Below the pieces are notes generated by a model. The model did not search any database and had not been told where the DNA came from. It saw nothing but the letters and a program-made list of their open reading frames with translations. From Phoronis australis (lineage: Eukaryota > Phoronida > Phoronidae): 64,000 nucleotides of DNA. The position numbers and the translations under genes are program-made. Positions 46,601 through 61,600 of the stretch are shown piece after piece. The number at the start of each line of letters is the position of its first letter. Position 1 is the stretch's first letter. The DNA lies in assembly GCA_002633005.1 (NCBI GenBank), contig NMRA01000966.1, forward strand, positions 6,289-70,288, given 5' to 3'.

Positions 46601-49600
46601 GGCCATACCCAGCTTACTTTTGAGAATCTGAAAACAATATGAACACGCGACTGAAAAAGACACACCAAAACTAAAACGTACCAATTGTGGACTTGACATC
46701 TGATAATAACAAGCACCAGTGAGTGTTTATGTAGCACTTATCAAGCTTACGCACACCACAGTCCGTATACATAAACATGCACATGTGAAATGAAACACGC
46801 TCACAGTTTAAAACTGTTGGTCAGATATAAGTTCGGGCAGTTTTTTACTTTTTATTCTTCAAGCAACCGGAGCAATCCCAACGAAAGAGGGAAGCTTTCA
46901 TAAGGAACTAAGAACTTCCACTGAAAATCAAAGGAACGACTCATCAAGAAAGATAATGAAGGTCCTCTCTCAGTTGTGTCTTCAGAGCACACCACACCCA
47001 CCTAACTGTATCAAGCCAAAGTGCCAAACTTCAAACTCGAATAAACTCGAAATAACCAATTGAAAGTCCATTCAGTACATAGTGTAAGACAATGGTTTTC
47101 AAAGATGGCGGTGCACAGGGCTTTAACCAATTGAAAGTCCATTCAGTACATAGTGTAAGACAATGGTTTTCAAAGATGGCGGTGCACAGGGCTTTAACCA
47201 ATTGAAAGTCCATTCAGTACATAGTGTAAGACAATGGTTTTCAAAGATGGCGGTGCACAGGGCTTTAACCACCACACCACTGCTGAGCACCCTCACTGGT
47301 TCTTTGCCAGCTACACTTGTGGCCCAAGAAACCATACACCAGCACCACTCCTGGTCTACAGGCATATCCACTGTACCTTGTCTTCGAGTGTCTTGACTGT
47401 GGTGGTGGCTGTGTTGAGTTTGACGGCCACTTCGGGCTTCTCGCAGCAGGCCAGACACTTGGGGTTGGGCTTCATAAGCGTACACGGCACCAGGATGCGC
47501 TTACGAGGGTTTGGTTTCTTGGTGAGGTACACCTGCAAGAAAATTATACCATGGTAAAAAAAAATTTCTACTATTACATGGCAGAAAAGTGGAAATTAGG
47601 TTATTAAATTTTGCTAAGAAAATCATAACAACTGATAACTTTCTGCTTTGTTGTGACCTTGCTTAGTACTTAACACTTGCTAGTAAATGGCAGCTGGTAC
47701 ACTTTCAAGCGCTTTCAACAATGTAGTATGCATTTAATTATGCTAACCTGTTCTTACTGGTCATCAACACCAGATTTGAGAGCCTGTGAAGATGTTCAGT
47801 TTGCGGTCAGATTTCTCACTTTGCATTTAAAATCCTTGGATAATTTACGACTGATTTCTCTCTATATTATTCTCATCAAAATTTGCAAACAACTTTCAAC
47901 AGTCAACAACAGGGCTTGGAATGATCAATGACAAAAAACGCGGAAACTGTTACGGCCTAAAACGCGCGCTACCCAGCTTTCAAATAGTCGATGTGAGCCT
48001 TTCGCCGACAAAAGTCGGGAGGACTAAAAAAAAAAACAAAAAAAAAACATTACCACCATCAGTAGCATGCATCTGCGTCCCTTTAGGTCGTCCGTCCACT
48101 CCCACCCCCACACATTTTTGGCTGTGGAGCCGTAGTATTTGTCACCGCGGTTTCCAATCACACGAGTCGCCATTGAAAATCCCAGATGCCCCGGCAATGT
48201 TGACAATTTACGTTCCTCCGAAACATAAAGAGCAACTTCCGCTTTTCGAGGCGAACGTTGTCGGCAAAGCCGCGGTAAGAAAGGAATTTGCCGCGGAAAT
48301 TTTATATCAAATCCGATTTTTTTTACGCGGAAATATAATAAAATGCGCGGACAGAACATTTGAAAAAAGCGGAAAAACGCGTTTCCGCGGAAAATTCCAA
48401 GCCCTGCAACAACTTAATGGTTTGAGAAAGACACAAGAGTGCTTAGTATAAACAATGACCCTGCAACACAGTCTTGAAAAGAAAACAGTACATATACTAT
48501 CTTGACCAAATCAATGGAAATCGTTACAATGGAGTGCTTACAGTTTTACAGTCATCCAGTCTACCCTGCAAGATTTTGAGTGATTCCATCACAATCAATG
48601 CTGCTACAACTGCGTTCGTAGTGGCAATGGCTGGAATGATGTTGCCTGCCATGGCTGTAAAGTAGAATGGAACAACAACTGAGGGAACAGAGTCCCATTT
48701 TTTTATTTTCCTTCGAACAAAGTATATATGGGCCAGGAAAAATGAAGACTTGGGAAGTTGTCTTAAAAAGGGACTTGCATGGGTGATATGACAATATTTT
48801 GAGACTGTACAGCTATATTTGTTATTTTAACTATTAGTTTTCTCATGTCTCTTGGCCGTCTGCTTTATTGTTGCACTATGAACAACTGTCAAAAATACAG
48901 AGAGCTCGAGAGAAAATCATTGAAAATTATTATTAATCGTGAACATTTGTTGTGCGTTCAACAAAATTGTCTACAGGAGGGGCTGCTGTCAAATTATTCT
49001 GACGAAAAGAAATGAATAGATCATACAAGACACTTCGATGATTTTGTGCAGATTACGTCAAAAATATTGAAACAAAATGACCAAAATTCCTCATCACGAT
49101 GACCAAGTGCAAGAGGTATTTACTGTCATAGTAACAGGAATGACAGCTCACATTATCTGCCACAACGGAGAAACTGGGTTTTATCCAATTATTTTTTACA
49201 TGTATTGTACAATAAAAAATCCAACTTTTGAATTCCAACATCTCATCAGAAAATAACATAGAAAATAAATCTGAAACTAAATAAGGCGATCCAGATCCTA
49301 CCAAGGATACTATTGTTTCATGAAATGTAGAATATTCTTGTTGTTTTATATACCGATTTATATCAGAAAATAACAACACAACTGCATTGCCCAAATCATC
49401 CAAAATTCTGCAAGCTGCCAGCATAACTAACATAAGCTTTCCCCCAGGCTGGGTCACGTACATTTGATATCAAACCGTGACTTGAGAGGTATTCCGAAGA
49501 TGTGAGCTCGGATGTTGGCAGCCGCTGTCACAAAATCCATTGCAGGGTCATCGTCCTGAAAAATACCATTAATCGGACTGTACGATACTGAAGCCATACA

Positions 49601-52600
49601 TTTGTTCACCACTTTCTTACATAATTAATAGAAAACACAAGTTGGAAAACCCTTTTAAGCACCGGACATGCACTTCAATGAACATGTTCCTTAAGTTTAG
49701 TGGAAGAGTATCCAAATCAACTGGTCAAATCACCAAAATAAACCCGCAGGCAATCATAAGTATTTTATTTCATGTAATTATTTCAGACTGGGCCCACTTG
49801 AAAATCAGTGCATTCACTGAAGTGGTCACCCGGTATTTTTAAGGAAGTTTAAATAAATAAATAAGTAAAACTTTAAATTACACATAGTTTCTAAAACCTA
49901 TTAGTTTCTTACATTAACCTCTAGCCAACCCACATTGACACTACGTGTCGATAAGGTATTTCTCCGGCCATCTTGAGGGATTACAACATTCCACAAACAA
50001 GCACAGCTACATGGCATGTCGTGCCAATGTCAAAGGGCTAGATAGAGGTTGGTTGGTGTAAATAGACCCAACAGATTTTAGAAATGCAGTTACTATATCA
50101 CCACATCTAAGCGTTTTTTTTTCCTCCATGCCTGCTTGCCACTTTACAAAAAACCTCCTATTTTTCTATGTATCAGCACTGCGCAAGATTCCCCTAAAGC
50201 CACACAGCAACAAATGCACTAGCCTACCTTGTCCCAGACCAGGATGCCCTCTGACCCCTGTTTGGACAGCTCATCACGGAGGGTGGCCAAGCTGTCTTTG
50301 AACATGTTGGCGTAGCTCTCCACACTCTCCACCCGCTGATCCTTCATCTCTGACTGGTTTGGAGAGTCACCTGAAACTGCAAGATCTTAAGAACGTGACA
50401 ATGTAGGACACAAGCAGACAGCACTGAGACAGCACAAATGATAACCAAAGCCATGGCACAAATCTGGTGCTATTACACAATAATTATCTATTCAGTAGCA
50501 CAGATTTGATTACAGGGCCAAGCTCTCAAGTCCGTCCTGCACCCTTTGCGAGGAGTTCAAAATCATGTGATTACTTGAGGATGACCTATGAGGGCTGTTC
50601 CAGCAAAATCTGTATGGGAGGGGGGGAAGGCACTTTTATTTCGTACCCACCGCCCATATTTTTCATTTATTTCTCCAACCCATGACCCATAATTTTTTAA
50701 TTATTTTTAATAGGTTAAAATATAAAATCCAACACTTGCAAACAAATTGCCTCCAGGAGGACCTGTTAAGAACTTAGATGATTGACAGACAAGAACTAGT
50801 TGTCTTGTCCAATATTGTCAAAAATTAAAGTAGCCTGTGAACAATACTTTTGGCAGCCACCAGGTGTCTCTGTTCACCATGTGTCTATAATTTCAATGAA
50901 CATTTTTTCAATTATAAGGATCTATGAATCTCAAACTGTCTCCACAAACCCTTTTATACTTCTATGTCAAGTGAATATTGGAACTTGTTTATCTTACTCC
51001 TCATACTTTTTATTTAAAAATCATCAATTTTCTTATATGTGTTAACACTAGTTTAGTGTTGCATAACTTTTCAATTCAATAGGACTGCAGACAAGCACTT
51101 GGCTCAAATCAAGTTGCCCATGACTTGATTAATGGCTTAGTGAACATATTGCACTCTGTTCACTGGCAATATGGGCTTTTTTGTATTGGGATAACTTGGG
51201 ATATATGCCAATCGCATTTTTTGAGTTTTGATTTCTTTGGAGATGTGTTGGCTGAATTAACCAACCTGTCAACGTTAACAGATCAAAAATACCACCCATT
51301 TTTAATGCATCACTTCTTACAGGAACAACCACCCATAATTTGAGTTTTTTTCTGAAGACCACCACCCATGAATTTTTATTCCTAATGCCGTCCTCCCCCT
51401 CCCACACGGATTTTACTGGAACAGCCCTGACAAGGGTCACGTTGCCCTTGATGATTATTACAGCCCATCGTTGCTGTTGAGGGCAGATTTGCTCTACATA
51501 ACCTCTATTGAGACTCCAGTAATGACATTCTCTGACTAATGTTCAACACTAGACCCAGACTGATAGTATGACAATTGTCCATAGAGTACTTTTCAAAAAC
51601 AATACCAAAAATAAAATTCATCATCAATCAAAGGCATTCCACATTTATTTCCCCTGAAAGCATCTCCATTTAGCCACAACTGATCACAGGATCATTGAGG
51701 AAGAAAAATTTGATAAAGCAACCAGGTGCTCAAAAAGTAGGTGTAACTAAGCTCTCATGCAAACAGTTTTAAAGCTGGTATGCACCCTGCCCCTGTCACG
51801 ACGAGATTAAGACTAACAAAAGTGAAAACTGGCCTCCATTTTCAGATAAAAAGAGACTAGAGAAAAACTGCCGGTACATTATTGTCTCAGATGCGACTCG
51901 ATGAGTTCATGTAAGCACAGAAAGCCAGGAAATAGAGCAGTTCCATTACAGAACACTAGAGGGAGTAAAAGCAACAGGTCCATTAACAATTCAATTTTAT
52001 CCTTAACTAACCTTCAGTGGGTAGCTCATGCCAGTCGAGCGGGGTCGGAGGTCGCCGGCTCTTCCACAGCGTGTCCATCGACAGCAGGTACTTAATGTCG
52101 TTGCAAAACAGCTGCAGCGAAGAGGTAGAATATTTTGATTTAATGAAACAAGGCAACGTATAAACATCCATTATCGACTAAACAACTGAAAATCACATTT
52201 TCAGGAATATTGTTGGATGGCATAGCTTTTATCATTTTACAACAAAATTGCCAATCCTCACTATTGTCTACCATATATTTGCTTAAATCAAGACCCGTGA
52301 CTTAACCATTTAATACGCGATTTATTGTGTGAGGTTTAGCTCCATCAACAGATCATTAGACTGTGACTGTAGATGTTGCATGTTTGATTTCGTGCTGAGG
52401 CCAATCTCAGAAAATCACTTTTCTTGCAATGATATCTCTTTAAACACTTCTTGGTTTTCAGTGGTTATACTGTGGTAAGACAGTGGCGGATCTAAGATAT
52501 CATAAGAGGGGCCCCAACACTTTGTCTCAGGCAATCGCGTAAAGCCCGACTGCATGAATGAGGGCTTGGACTTCTGAGACTGTGGACCTCCTTGCTGAAA

Positions 52601-55600
52601 TGCAACCACGCGACTAAGAAAAAAAACGGGGAGAGGCCTCCTACTTCTTGTTTCAGCTGCTTCGACATTACCAGGGTTAGTTGGGAAACTCAATATTTCC
52701 TCACGCTCTTGCTGTCTTCCTGTTTTATTTTTTGGCAGCAGTTAACAAGGGGGGACATTTTCAACTTGGCAAAGCCCGACCTGTTTACCTTCAAAACTGC
52801 ATTTGAGTACTTTGGACACCAGATCTGCAGATTTTTCAGTAAGCGTGCAGATTTTTGTGTACAGACCAAACATTGAAAATTCGAACTTTTCAGCGTGTTC
52901 GCGTGTTGAAACTGTGTTCAGATTATACTTTTCCTAGTTACTTACCTTTGAAACTGTTTTTAAAATACACGTAGTGATTTCACCACCAATTTTCAGAATT
53001 ATCTAAGGTGTTTAGTTGGTGGACTGCACTTGCTGTAGTGAAAAGATTCAGTTAATCAGTAGAAAGGTTCCTTACTGACCATAGTTATATTAATACATGC
53101 CGCAATCATGGTAATATACACCGTGAATCATGATAAGTTGGATACACACAAAAAGTTCCTTGCTTCAAAAGTTGTGCTCGTTTCTGAGCACAAAAACATA
53201 TCTGCAAAAAAGTACTCATGGGTCTGCACTAGACAATGTTTTGCACCAGGCGACGTGTTCTTAATCATTCACAAAAATTTGGAATTGTTATTCATTGCAA
53301 GCATCTGTGAACACGTACCACCATACTGCATGTGAAAAATCCTTTAGTGTTGCCGTCGACTCAACATGCCGCAAAGTCAATGCGCTCACCACGTGCATAA
53401 CAAAACAATGTGCTACACAACTTGCAGTATAAATTGGGCGGTCCCTTCCATAAGACACCGTCATTCTTCGGAATAACGTGACAAAAACAGATTTCCCTTC
53501 TTTCAGGTGCTCCATTCTTCACAGCTCAGAATGTGCGGCCACTCATGCTTTGCCATTTTGACAACAGTGCATATTTAGCTGGAGATAGCCGGAATTAAAC
53601 AAAGTAAACAATCCACCAATCATAAAAGTCGTTGTTTGTAGTTTAGGCTGGTGATGATGGATATCGATAGAAGCCTTGCGGTTCGTCAATTATTTTGTAA
53701 TACTTAGAATGAATTGGAGCAAGTTTACAACTTCACAGCTCATGATTTTAGTTAAAGTAATATGATTATATACTTTTAATTTCTAATTTCATTTTTACTA
53801 TTAGCTTATCACTGAGTAACAAGTCGGTAAATAATCTGCTTCGAATTTGTGTATTTTTGCCTGGTCTTGCATGCGTTCGTACTACACGCCAAATTTTCGT
53901 ACTGTCAGAATATAGACTGACACTGTTTTTATTTGTATTGCTTTGTTTTGTTATTCTGTTTGATTGGCATGACCCCTGAGTTAAGTACAGTGATGATGAT
54001 GTAATTTGTTTACTGCAGAATAGTATGGAACTTTCTAGAGGACTGAGTTCAGTACAATGATGATGTCATTTGTTTACTACAGTATAGTGAAGAACTTTCT
54101 AGAAGACTCCAGCATGACAGTGATTGATGTAGTCTGGAATATTCTAGAGACTAGTACATGTTTGTAGAATGGTTGGGTAGATTCAGGAAAGTTCTAGAAT
54201 GTGCTTGAATTGATGAAAAGTTCCAGAACAATGCATTAGGCTATAAATACACAAGCTCGGGTTTATGTTAGTCAGATCAAGTCAGTTAATCGGTGAGTTC
54301 AAGAAAGTTAATCAGGAGATTACAGTTGAGTTGCAGTGAAAAGAATCAGCAGTTACAGCGATAGTCAATAGAGAGCCAGCTATAGAGACAGCAGGTTATT
54401 GAATCGACGAGTGTAACAGTTGCTGAACGTGTCTCAGAAGTTCATCACAAGTCAAGGCTTCACAGCACTGGCTGGAGCATAAACAGACATTACGTCGGAC
54501 ATTTTGTTTGAGTAGGCCTGTGAACATACGGTCAGAATTAATTAAGGATTAAGTCGAACCAGTCTTCAGCCAATCGTCGCACCGAAAGCTATTAGCACCG
54601 GTCTGTAACAACCTGCGCCCACCCACACACGGGGAAAAACTTGACACGTACGAATCTGCATTTTTTGCGCATGGTACACAGGTTTTCAAAGCCATGCTCA
54701 ATACAACGTCGACTACCTATTTGCACAATGGTGACATAATTCATTATTTTATTCTGGCATTGAGATTTCATGGTGAGTTAAAACTACAAGTGTTGAGATG
54801 TTTTGGTGCACCGTAACTTGAAAATTTTAATTTTTACATGGTTTACCATAACCTCCTAACATGGATAATTTGCTGTGTTATTGAAGGTATTTTTGTAAGT
54901 ATATGGCAACAGAAAAGTGTGATTCACACTGGTTTCAATTATAGGAAAACAATAGCATACAATGTCCACGTGACTCGAAAACAGATGGAAAACCCAATAC
55001 TGCTCTACTAAGCCCAGTCGTAAGAGTTCATAGAAGCGAACAATACCTTGGTGAATATCTTCATCGCGTCGTAATTAACAGAGTGCGCCCAGTCTCGCGT
55101 GGATCTGCGAAGAATTCCGCCCACAGCATCGTCATTGTTTACTGCCTCTTTTTCAAGTGCCGATTTTCCAGCATCCGCTACAAAATAACCAACACATTTT
55201 ATCAGAGTACACCAACTAGGCAACAGCCAATCAGCTGCCAGTCCAGCAGAAACTGTTACATCGCTGCAGGCCAGTCTTAAAAAAATGGTCGAACTGTATG
55301 TGCAAAAACTTTAATTTTATTTAAACTACTATTAATTTGTCCAAAGTTGACTCCTATTAAGATTGAGTGTTCGCATTTGAGAAAAATCGACATTTCCCTT
55401 TTGCTCGAGGTCACTCAATGAGCTGGCTTGACACAATGGCTTATGTTCAATTTGGTACTCCATCTACCGCTTGGTCTCCAAGTTGGTCAATTTGGACAGT
55501 CATGTTGAGAATGTGAATCAGAAGTCAGTTCTTTGACACAAGGTGTGTACTTAGCTGCTTAAAGGGCAATTCGAATTGAAAGTCTTACAGACAGTTTCAA

Positions 55601-58600
55601 TCTGGCAAAAAGCAGGTTGCTCATTCAATCGTGTTTTTAATCTGGGCAAACCACTGATTGGCAGACCATCTAGTAAATCAATCGAACAAATGCATTCGAA
55701 GTTCAAAAAAAAAATGAAAAAAGGAATACCAAAAATCAAAGTATATGAACCTTGCCAGGCATTTACCATGAGACAAAATTACACAGGAAGATCAACCAAG
55801 ATAGTGGGAGCCCTTCACAGATTGATTACACCTACTGCATGTGTGTTCCCTATCTAAAACTGTTTTCAATTTCCTTTTACCTGGCTGTCCAAAAAATAAC
55901 GCCAGGTACATCGACAAAATTGGTTTCCAACATTTTCCTACCACGATAACGCTGAATAAAGAAACAGAAGTATTCCTTGCAAGGAAACTTTCAAGCCAAC
56001 TGGCAGGAAAAGTAGACCAACTTTAAGTGTTTGCAAAGACAAACGCAAAACCTTCAAAGTTTAACTTGGCAAGGAATTATGTGTTTTAAGCAATTTCACA
56101 TTAATAATGTGTCCTAAAAGCCTCTACATTGGTGCCACCTACCCATAAGTTCTGGATCCTCCCCATCTGGGGACACATCTTGGTCTGGGTCATCCTCCCC
56201 ATACAGCTGACTGAAACACAAACAAGTGAAAGAAAAACTAGTTCACTGGCTAAATGAGCATGTTCACACTATTAAAGCTAAACACTAGTTTACAGGGCAG
56301 AAGGAGAAGTTCACATTAAGTTGAAGACTAGTTTGCAGGGTAAATGGACGTGTTCACACTACTAAGCTAAAGACTATTTCACAGGGCAAAAGACCAAGTT
56401 CACACTAAGTTAAAGACTAGTTGTTCACATTAAGTTAAAAGACTAGTTCACTCGGCAAGAGGGCAAGTTCACAATCAGCAAAATAAAAATCACTTTCCAT
56501 GACCCAAAGATGGTTCAGTCAGTAAGCTGCTAATTATATGATTAATACTTCCTTTGAAAGATAAAACAATTATTCAGCAATAGCACTTCCTAACAGTCAC
56601 AAAATATATCCTGTGACATGTTGGACTTCTTCACATCTGTGAAAATAACTAATTAGAACCCCTGGGTATTTAATAGGCTAAAACAGGACTTTCAAATTTT
56701 TATTATTTTACTGGACAGGTGACCCTAACATCACCTTTAGATTAACTATTTGAATTTTAAGCTAATAATTCTAAAACAAAAAAAAAAACAGTAAAAAAAT
56801 TTTTGATGAGCACTTTTCACAGACCCCCAGAAATTGCTTTCACAATATATCTCCGTTCTCATTCACGACCCTTGCATACACTCACAACTAAGACCGATGA
56901 CAGAGGAGTACGTGTAATTCTCGTTCATTAGTCAGTATTTGAACCTGTGTCTCCGAAACAGGAGTCCAGAGCTCAAACCAGAGACCCACACAGACTCCTA
57001 ACTTACTTGAACAGATGTTTTGCCCAAACAATACAATGTATAGGCTCTGAAGGTGTGTTTCGGATTGTGCAACCTGGAAAACTCTTTTGTCTTGGCTTAG
57101 GTTGACATTCGTAGCACTCTGTCTCACCCTGTAAACAAAAGTCTACATTTAGCAGCTGTGACCCTGTTTAAATTCAACACGTCTACACGAGTAGTTGAAC
57201 AAAGCATCTAAAGGTTTTGTTCATTTACAATTACACATTTTTACCAAAATCCTGGACACAAAAACTAGAAAATTGCTTATGACTGACTTACCAGGATTGC
57301 ATAAGAAACCAGACGACAACAATGGCTTTTTGAATTAAAGCGAGATTGCACGTGAACATCCCAATCTCAAAACAAGTTTGACTATTTTGGTGGTACACGA
57401 AAGAAAGAGATGGGATATTTTGTTACATCTTAATTTTGCACTTGCTTCAGAAATAAAGTAGAGCAGACACTTCTAGTTTCCCTTACCATTTCTGCAGAGG
57501 AGCTCATAAGTGGTGTTTTGATGGCCTTTACTACCCCAAATTTGTATTGGTTAGAAACAACCAATTTTTGGGCCTCTGAAAGCAGTTCATGACACCTCAG
57601 AAAATTTACCTTTTAGCCTCAATATACTGCATTTTTGATGCTAGGTCGCCTATGATATATTCTTTTACATTTACATAGTGTTCGATTAGAAAACCATTTC
57701 AATCATTTAGCAGGGTTCACAGGTTACGAACCTTCTTGATGACAGTCACCTGACCTAGGTAACCTGCCGTTCCGCTTTCAATTAAAGGTACGTTGGCCGC
57801 CAGGCACATTTTGTTGACATGGTTACGGGCAGCGGTGTTGTCCAGTGCATTCATCACCATGTCAAACTGTTTATAGAAGTTGACGTCGTAGTCTTGACTA
57901 CAGATGAAACAAAACTGTAATTAACTACAGTAATTGTGAACAACACAAAGGAACGGAACTTCTACTACAATTAGTGTTTTGTTAAAAGTACATTGTGTGC
58001 TGTAAATAAGACTATTAGTTTGGAATTTCCTGACTCACAAAATGGCGCGTGTCAATCATATTAATTTATATTTTTGCAATAATTACAAAAAAATCAAGCC
58101 ATGACATAACCCAAATAGATCTTCATGTTTTCAACTGTTATGCTGGAGTCAGAATGGACCTCAACGCTTAACAAATTACTTCCTTTTGTTATCTCAATTT
58201 CAAGTTCAAAACTTTTGACCTGCCTATGCAGAGTGAAATACTTAAGTTGTATCTCTTCACAGATACTAAGGTTTTGAAAACTAGTTGTCAGCATTGAGAC
58301 TTATAGAATGCAAAGCAACATTAGTTATAGTATGGCAGAGTATACACTTTAGCGGACAGACACAAATCTACAGGTTAAAGCAGCAATTAAACCTCTGATT
58401 TCTATCAACAAACAAGCTTTGATTCATGCCACTTGCCATTTTAAAGTGGTCTCAAATTGTTCCTTACTCGGATGAGGAATGATTTCCCAGCTATAGAAGA
58501 ACTGACAACCTTATGACCTTCATCTGAAGACATAGCAAAATATCAGTTCATCCCAGAGCACAGAGATCAGTTCTAAGCTTAGTAAGGAGATAGATAGGAC

Positions 58601-61600
58601 CACTTCTGTAACGATTAGTGACTTAAATGAAAACCTGCATTTTTAACTAAAAGCACGGGTTCAATGTACAATGCAGGGTGTGGACAATAAAGGTACTATC
58701 AACCTATCTTCAATCAAAAACTAATTTTATATGTAAGCCACTAGCTAGTTGTTAAAATGGTTTCAAACCTAAAAATAACATTTAACCTAACCAAGGGACA
58801 AACTGAGACCAGTTTTATGACAGTCAGTGACATAAAGGCTAGTTTATTTTCAGATGGTGGTTTAAAGCTGCTGTAAAAATTCTCAAATGAACAATTAAAA
58901 CAAAGAGAGAAAGACAGACAATAGGAATAGGATGGATAAACAAACAAACAAATGGGCTTAGGAACAGAGAGACAGAAGGAGGGTCAAATCATTGGACAGA
59001 TTAATAAATATAAATAGTCTAAGAGAGAGAGAGAGAGAGAAAGAGTCGAAGAGAGGGACAATGGAACAGAGACAAACAAACCTAATGATCGTGTCATGGT
59101 ATGCTTTAATTTTAGCCTTGGGGTTGAGCTTGAGAGCACTTTCTTTAGCCACCTACAAGAGAAGAATGAACAATACGGAATGAAAGGTAGTGAACTTCTG
59201 AATTAACACACTCAGACAATACACTTTTGTATCGACTAATCTACAGTCACTATGTGGACTATAAAGGTCTTCATTATCATTATGCATCATTCTTGTTAAC
59301 GAAAAACTGTCATTATTTGCACTTCAAAATTTAACAAATACTAGTTAGGCTGAAGTTTATGTAGGACTCTAGAAAAATGGCCATGTATTTTCACCACGCT
59401 AAATTCTCTAGTTTTTGTAGATATTCAGCACAGATCTGTCCACACAGCCTTAAGAACAGAGCCGAGCAGCATCTAGCCCTATAAATTTTAAACAATACAA
59501 AACTTACCTGCGATTTAGACTTGCCTACATGTTCTCGCCTAAAGAGAAACTGTCTGTTTAGATTGCTGACGTCGATTGTATCCAAGTCAATCTGAAATAT
59601 AATTTAGGATATTAAAAGTAATTACTAGTACAACAACAGGTAATGACCAATGAAATTACATAAAAGATGCCAACGAAGACAAAATCAAGATCATATACAT
59701 TAATTTAAATGACAATGGCGACAAAATCCTGCATGTTTTGTTTTGGTTTAAAAGGTTTGACACATTGTCATAGTACCACATACAGATGGAGTGGGTGTGA
59801 TACAATATCAACAAATTCAAAGTCCCTCAAGAGATGAAAACTACATACTCTCATATTCTGAATCTATTTCTTAACAATGTCTTCAAATCCAAGGACATTC
59901 TGTTGACTAGACAATTATCCACTTGCCTTGCCACACTGTCTGTTTCATGAAAGCGACTTATGAGTTAAGACTGGAGACAGAAATTTGGTCTTGTGCTCCA
60001 TCACAGTTGCTAAAAAAGGTTCAGCCAAGTTATTATGAGGGCTACACAGTCTAAAAATAATTCGTAAAAATTTTCTCAATCATAAGCAATTATATGTATG
60101 TTGATTTCTAAGATACTTTTTGGTGGACCTTCAGCTCCGTTTGAGCTGATGTATTGGCTTGGCTAGGCTAGGCTAGGCCAGCTGTAGTCAGCTGGCTAGA
60201 CGTATGAAGACTAACGTCAAAACTCAGCTAGGAACATCACATAGACCTCGACATTTCACACAACCTAGCTAATTATACTCTTCGCCTCCTTGTGAAACTT
60301 ACATCAACATGTAGAGCTAACGGTGATAGACTATCGCTCCCAGTGATAAACTATAGATAGACTATCGTCCCAGTCAGTCTTTATGAATCAATGAAGACTT
60401 TGTTAACGACGGCGACGCCTTTTTTACAAACTGGTCGCTAGTTTTCTAAAGTGGTCGCCGGACATTCAGATTGAGAAAGCCGCCAAACTGGTTACTGCGA
60501 CATGTTTAAAGCGGTCATAGAAGAAGGAGGAATGAAGATTTTAAGGACATTAACTTTGAGCAAAATGTTACTTGGCCCGATTTTTACCCACGTCAGTGCA
60601 AAACCGTACTAGTACATTTCAACAGATTTTCACCAAGCTTGGTCCAAGAACAAGGTTAGGACAGCTGTTTCCGTAGGCAATTACATCGCCTCTTTAATTA
60701 CTTCCAACTTGAACAAATACTCCCGTTATCAAACTTTCTATTCAAGCAGTCCTTCGTTCAATTCCCACCAGTGGAAACTGACCATTTTTACACAGTGCAC
60801 GCCAGGGGATATGACATCATACTACCTGCCGTGTGCTTCAATGTCTTTACTGCCCAGCTAGAGACGGTGGTCAAAGTCTACAATTTGGGTTAACAATAGT
60901 TATCACGCATGGTGAAAAAGTTAACGGTGATCAAACAGTGGAGTTGGAATTCTTCATGAAAGTCATATTAATACATGTACACATGCTTCATCGAGGATGT
61001 CTATAAAACCAGAAAGGAGTGCTGAATCTTGAAAGTAAGCACTTTTTAGTTAGAGAGTATTTTTGATGAGCTCAAACAATTTACTCTCAAGTGACTGTAT
61101 GGGATTAATACAGAAACTGATGGGAAGGAAAAAAGCATGAAAATTTTGAGACATCCAGTTGAGAAAACAGATCAAGTTTGAGTCTAATATTGGAATAAAA
61201 ACTTACAAAAATTAGCGACGTTGTGTCACAACATCGTCGTCCTAGTTATGGGGACACTTATGATTCGGCTATTTTTAGCCAGCTGTGGGCCACTGGACAT
61301 GATTTCAGTACTGATGATGCCACTGTCCTAGACTTTGAGGAAGACTGGTTCAGAAGGGGTGTAAAGGAAGCTCTCCATGAGCGCATTGAGTCCGTCTTTA
61401 AATAAAAGAGGCGGTTTAAGATTTGATTTGTCGCACGTATGGGATGGTGTTCAGACGTCAATGTCGCGCCGTCTGGTTAAAACGCCACCAATTGGCCAGA
61501 ATAACGATAACGTCACAAGCCAAGCTGAAGTCCGTGAGGTGCGGACGCAACGTTGCTAATTTTTGTAAGTTTTTATTCCAGTATTAGACTCAAACTTGAT

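Noticed and set aside
47123-47485. 120-residue minus-strand frame over the 71-bp triplication
   Set aside because: Partly an alternate frame of UBA2 exon 12 and partly repeated intron sequence; the repeat is not in frame with itself.
48024-48451. Long open frames on both strands near 48 kb
   Set aside because: They lie inside the CAGGGCTTGGAAT-ended element with poly(A) tracts and no domain; codon content looks random.
49053-49463. 136-residue minus-strand frame just downstream of UBA2 exon 10
   Set aside because: Read-through into intron 10 beginning at the exon 10 donor; no homology and no splice support.
53108-53335. 75-residue frame in UBA2 intron 7
   Set aside because: No domain, no neighbouring exons, similar in length to chance frames in this AT-rich sequence.
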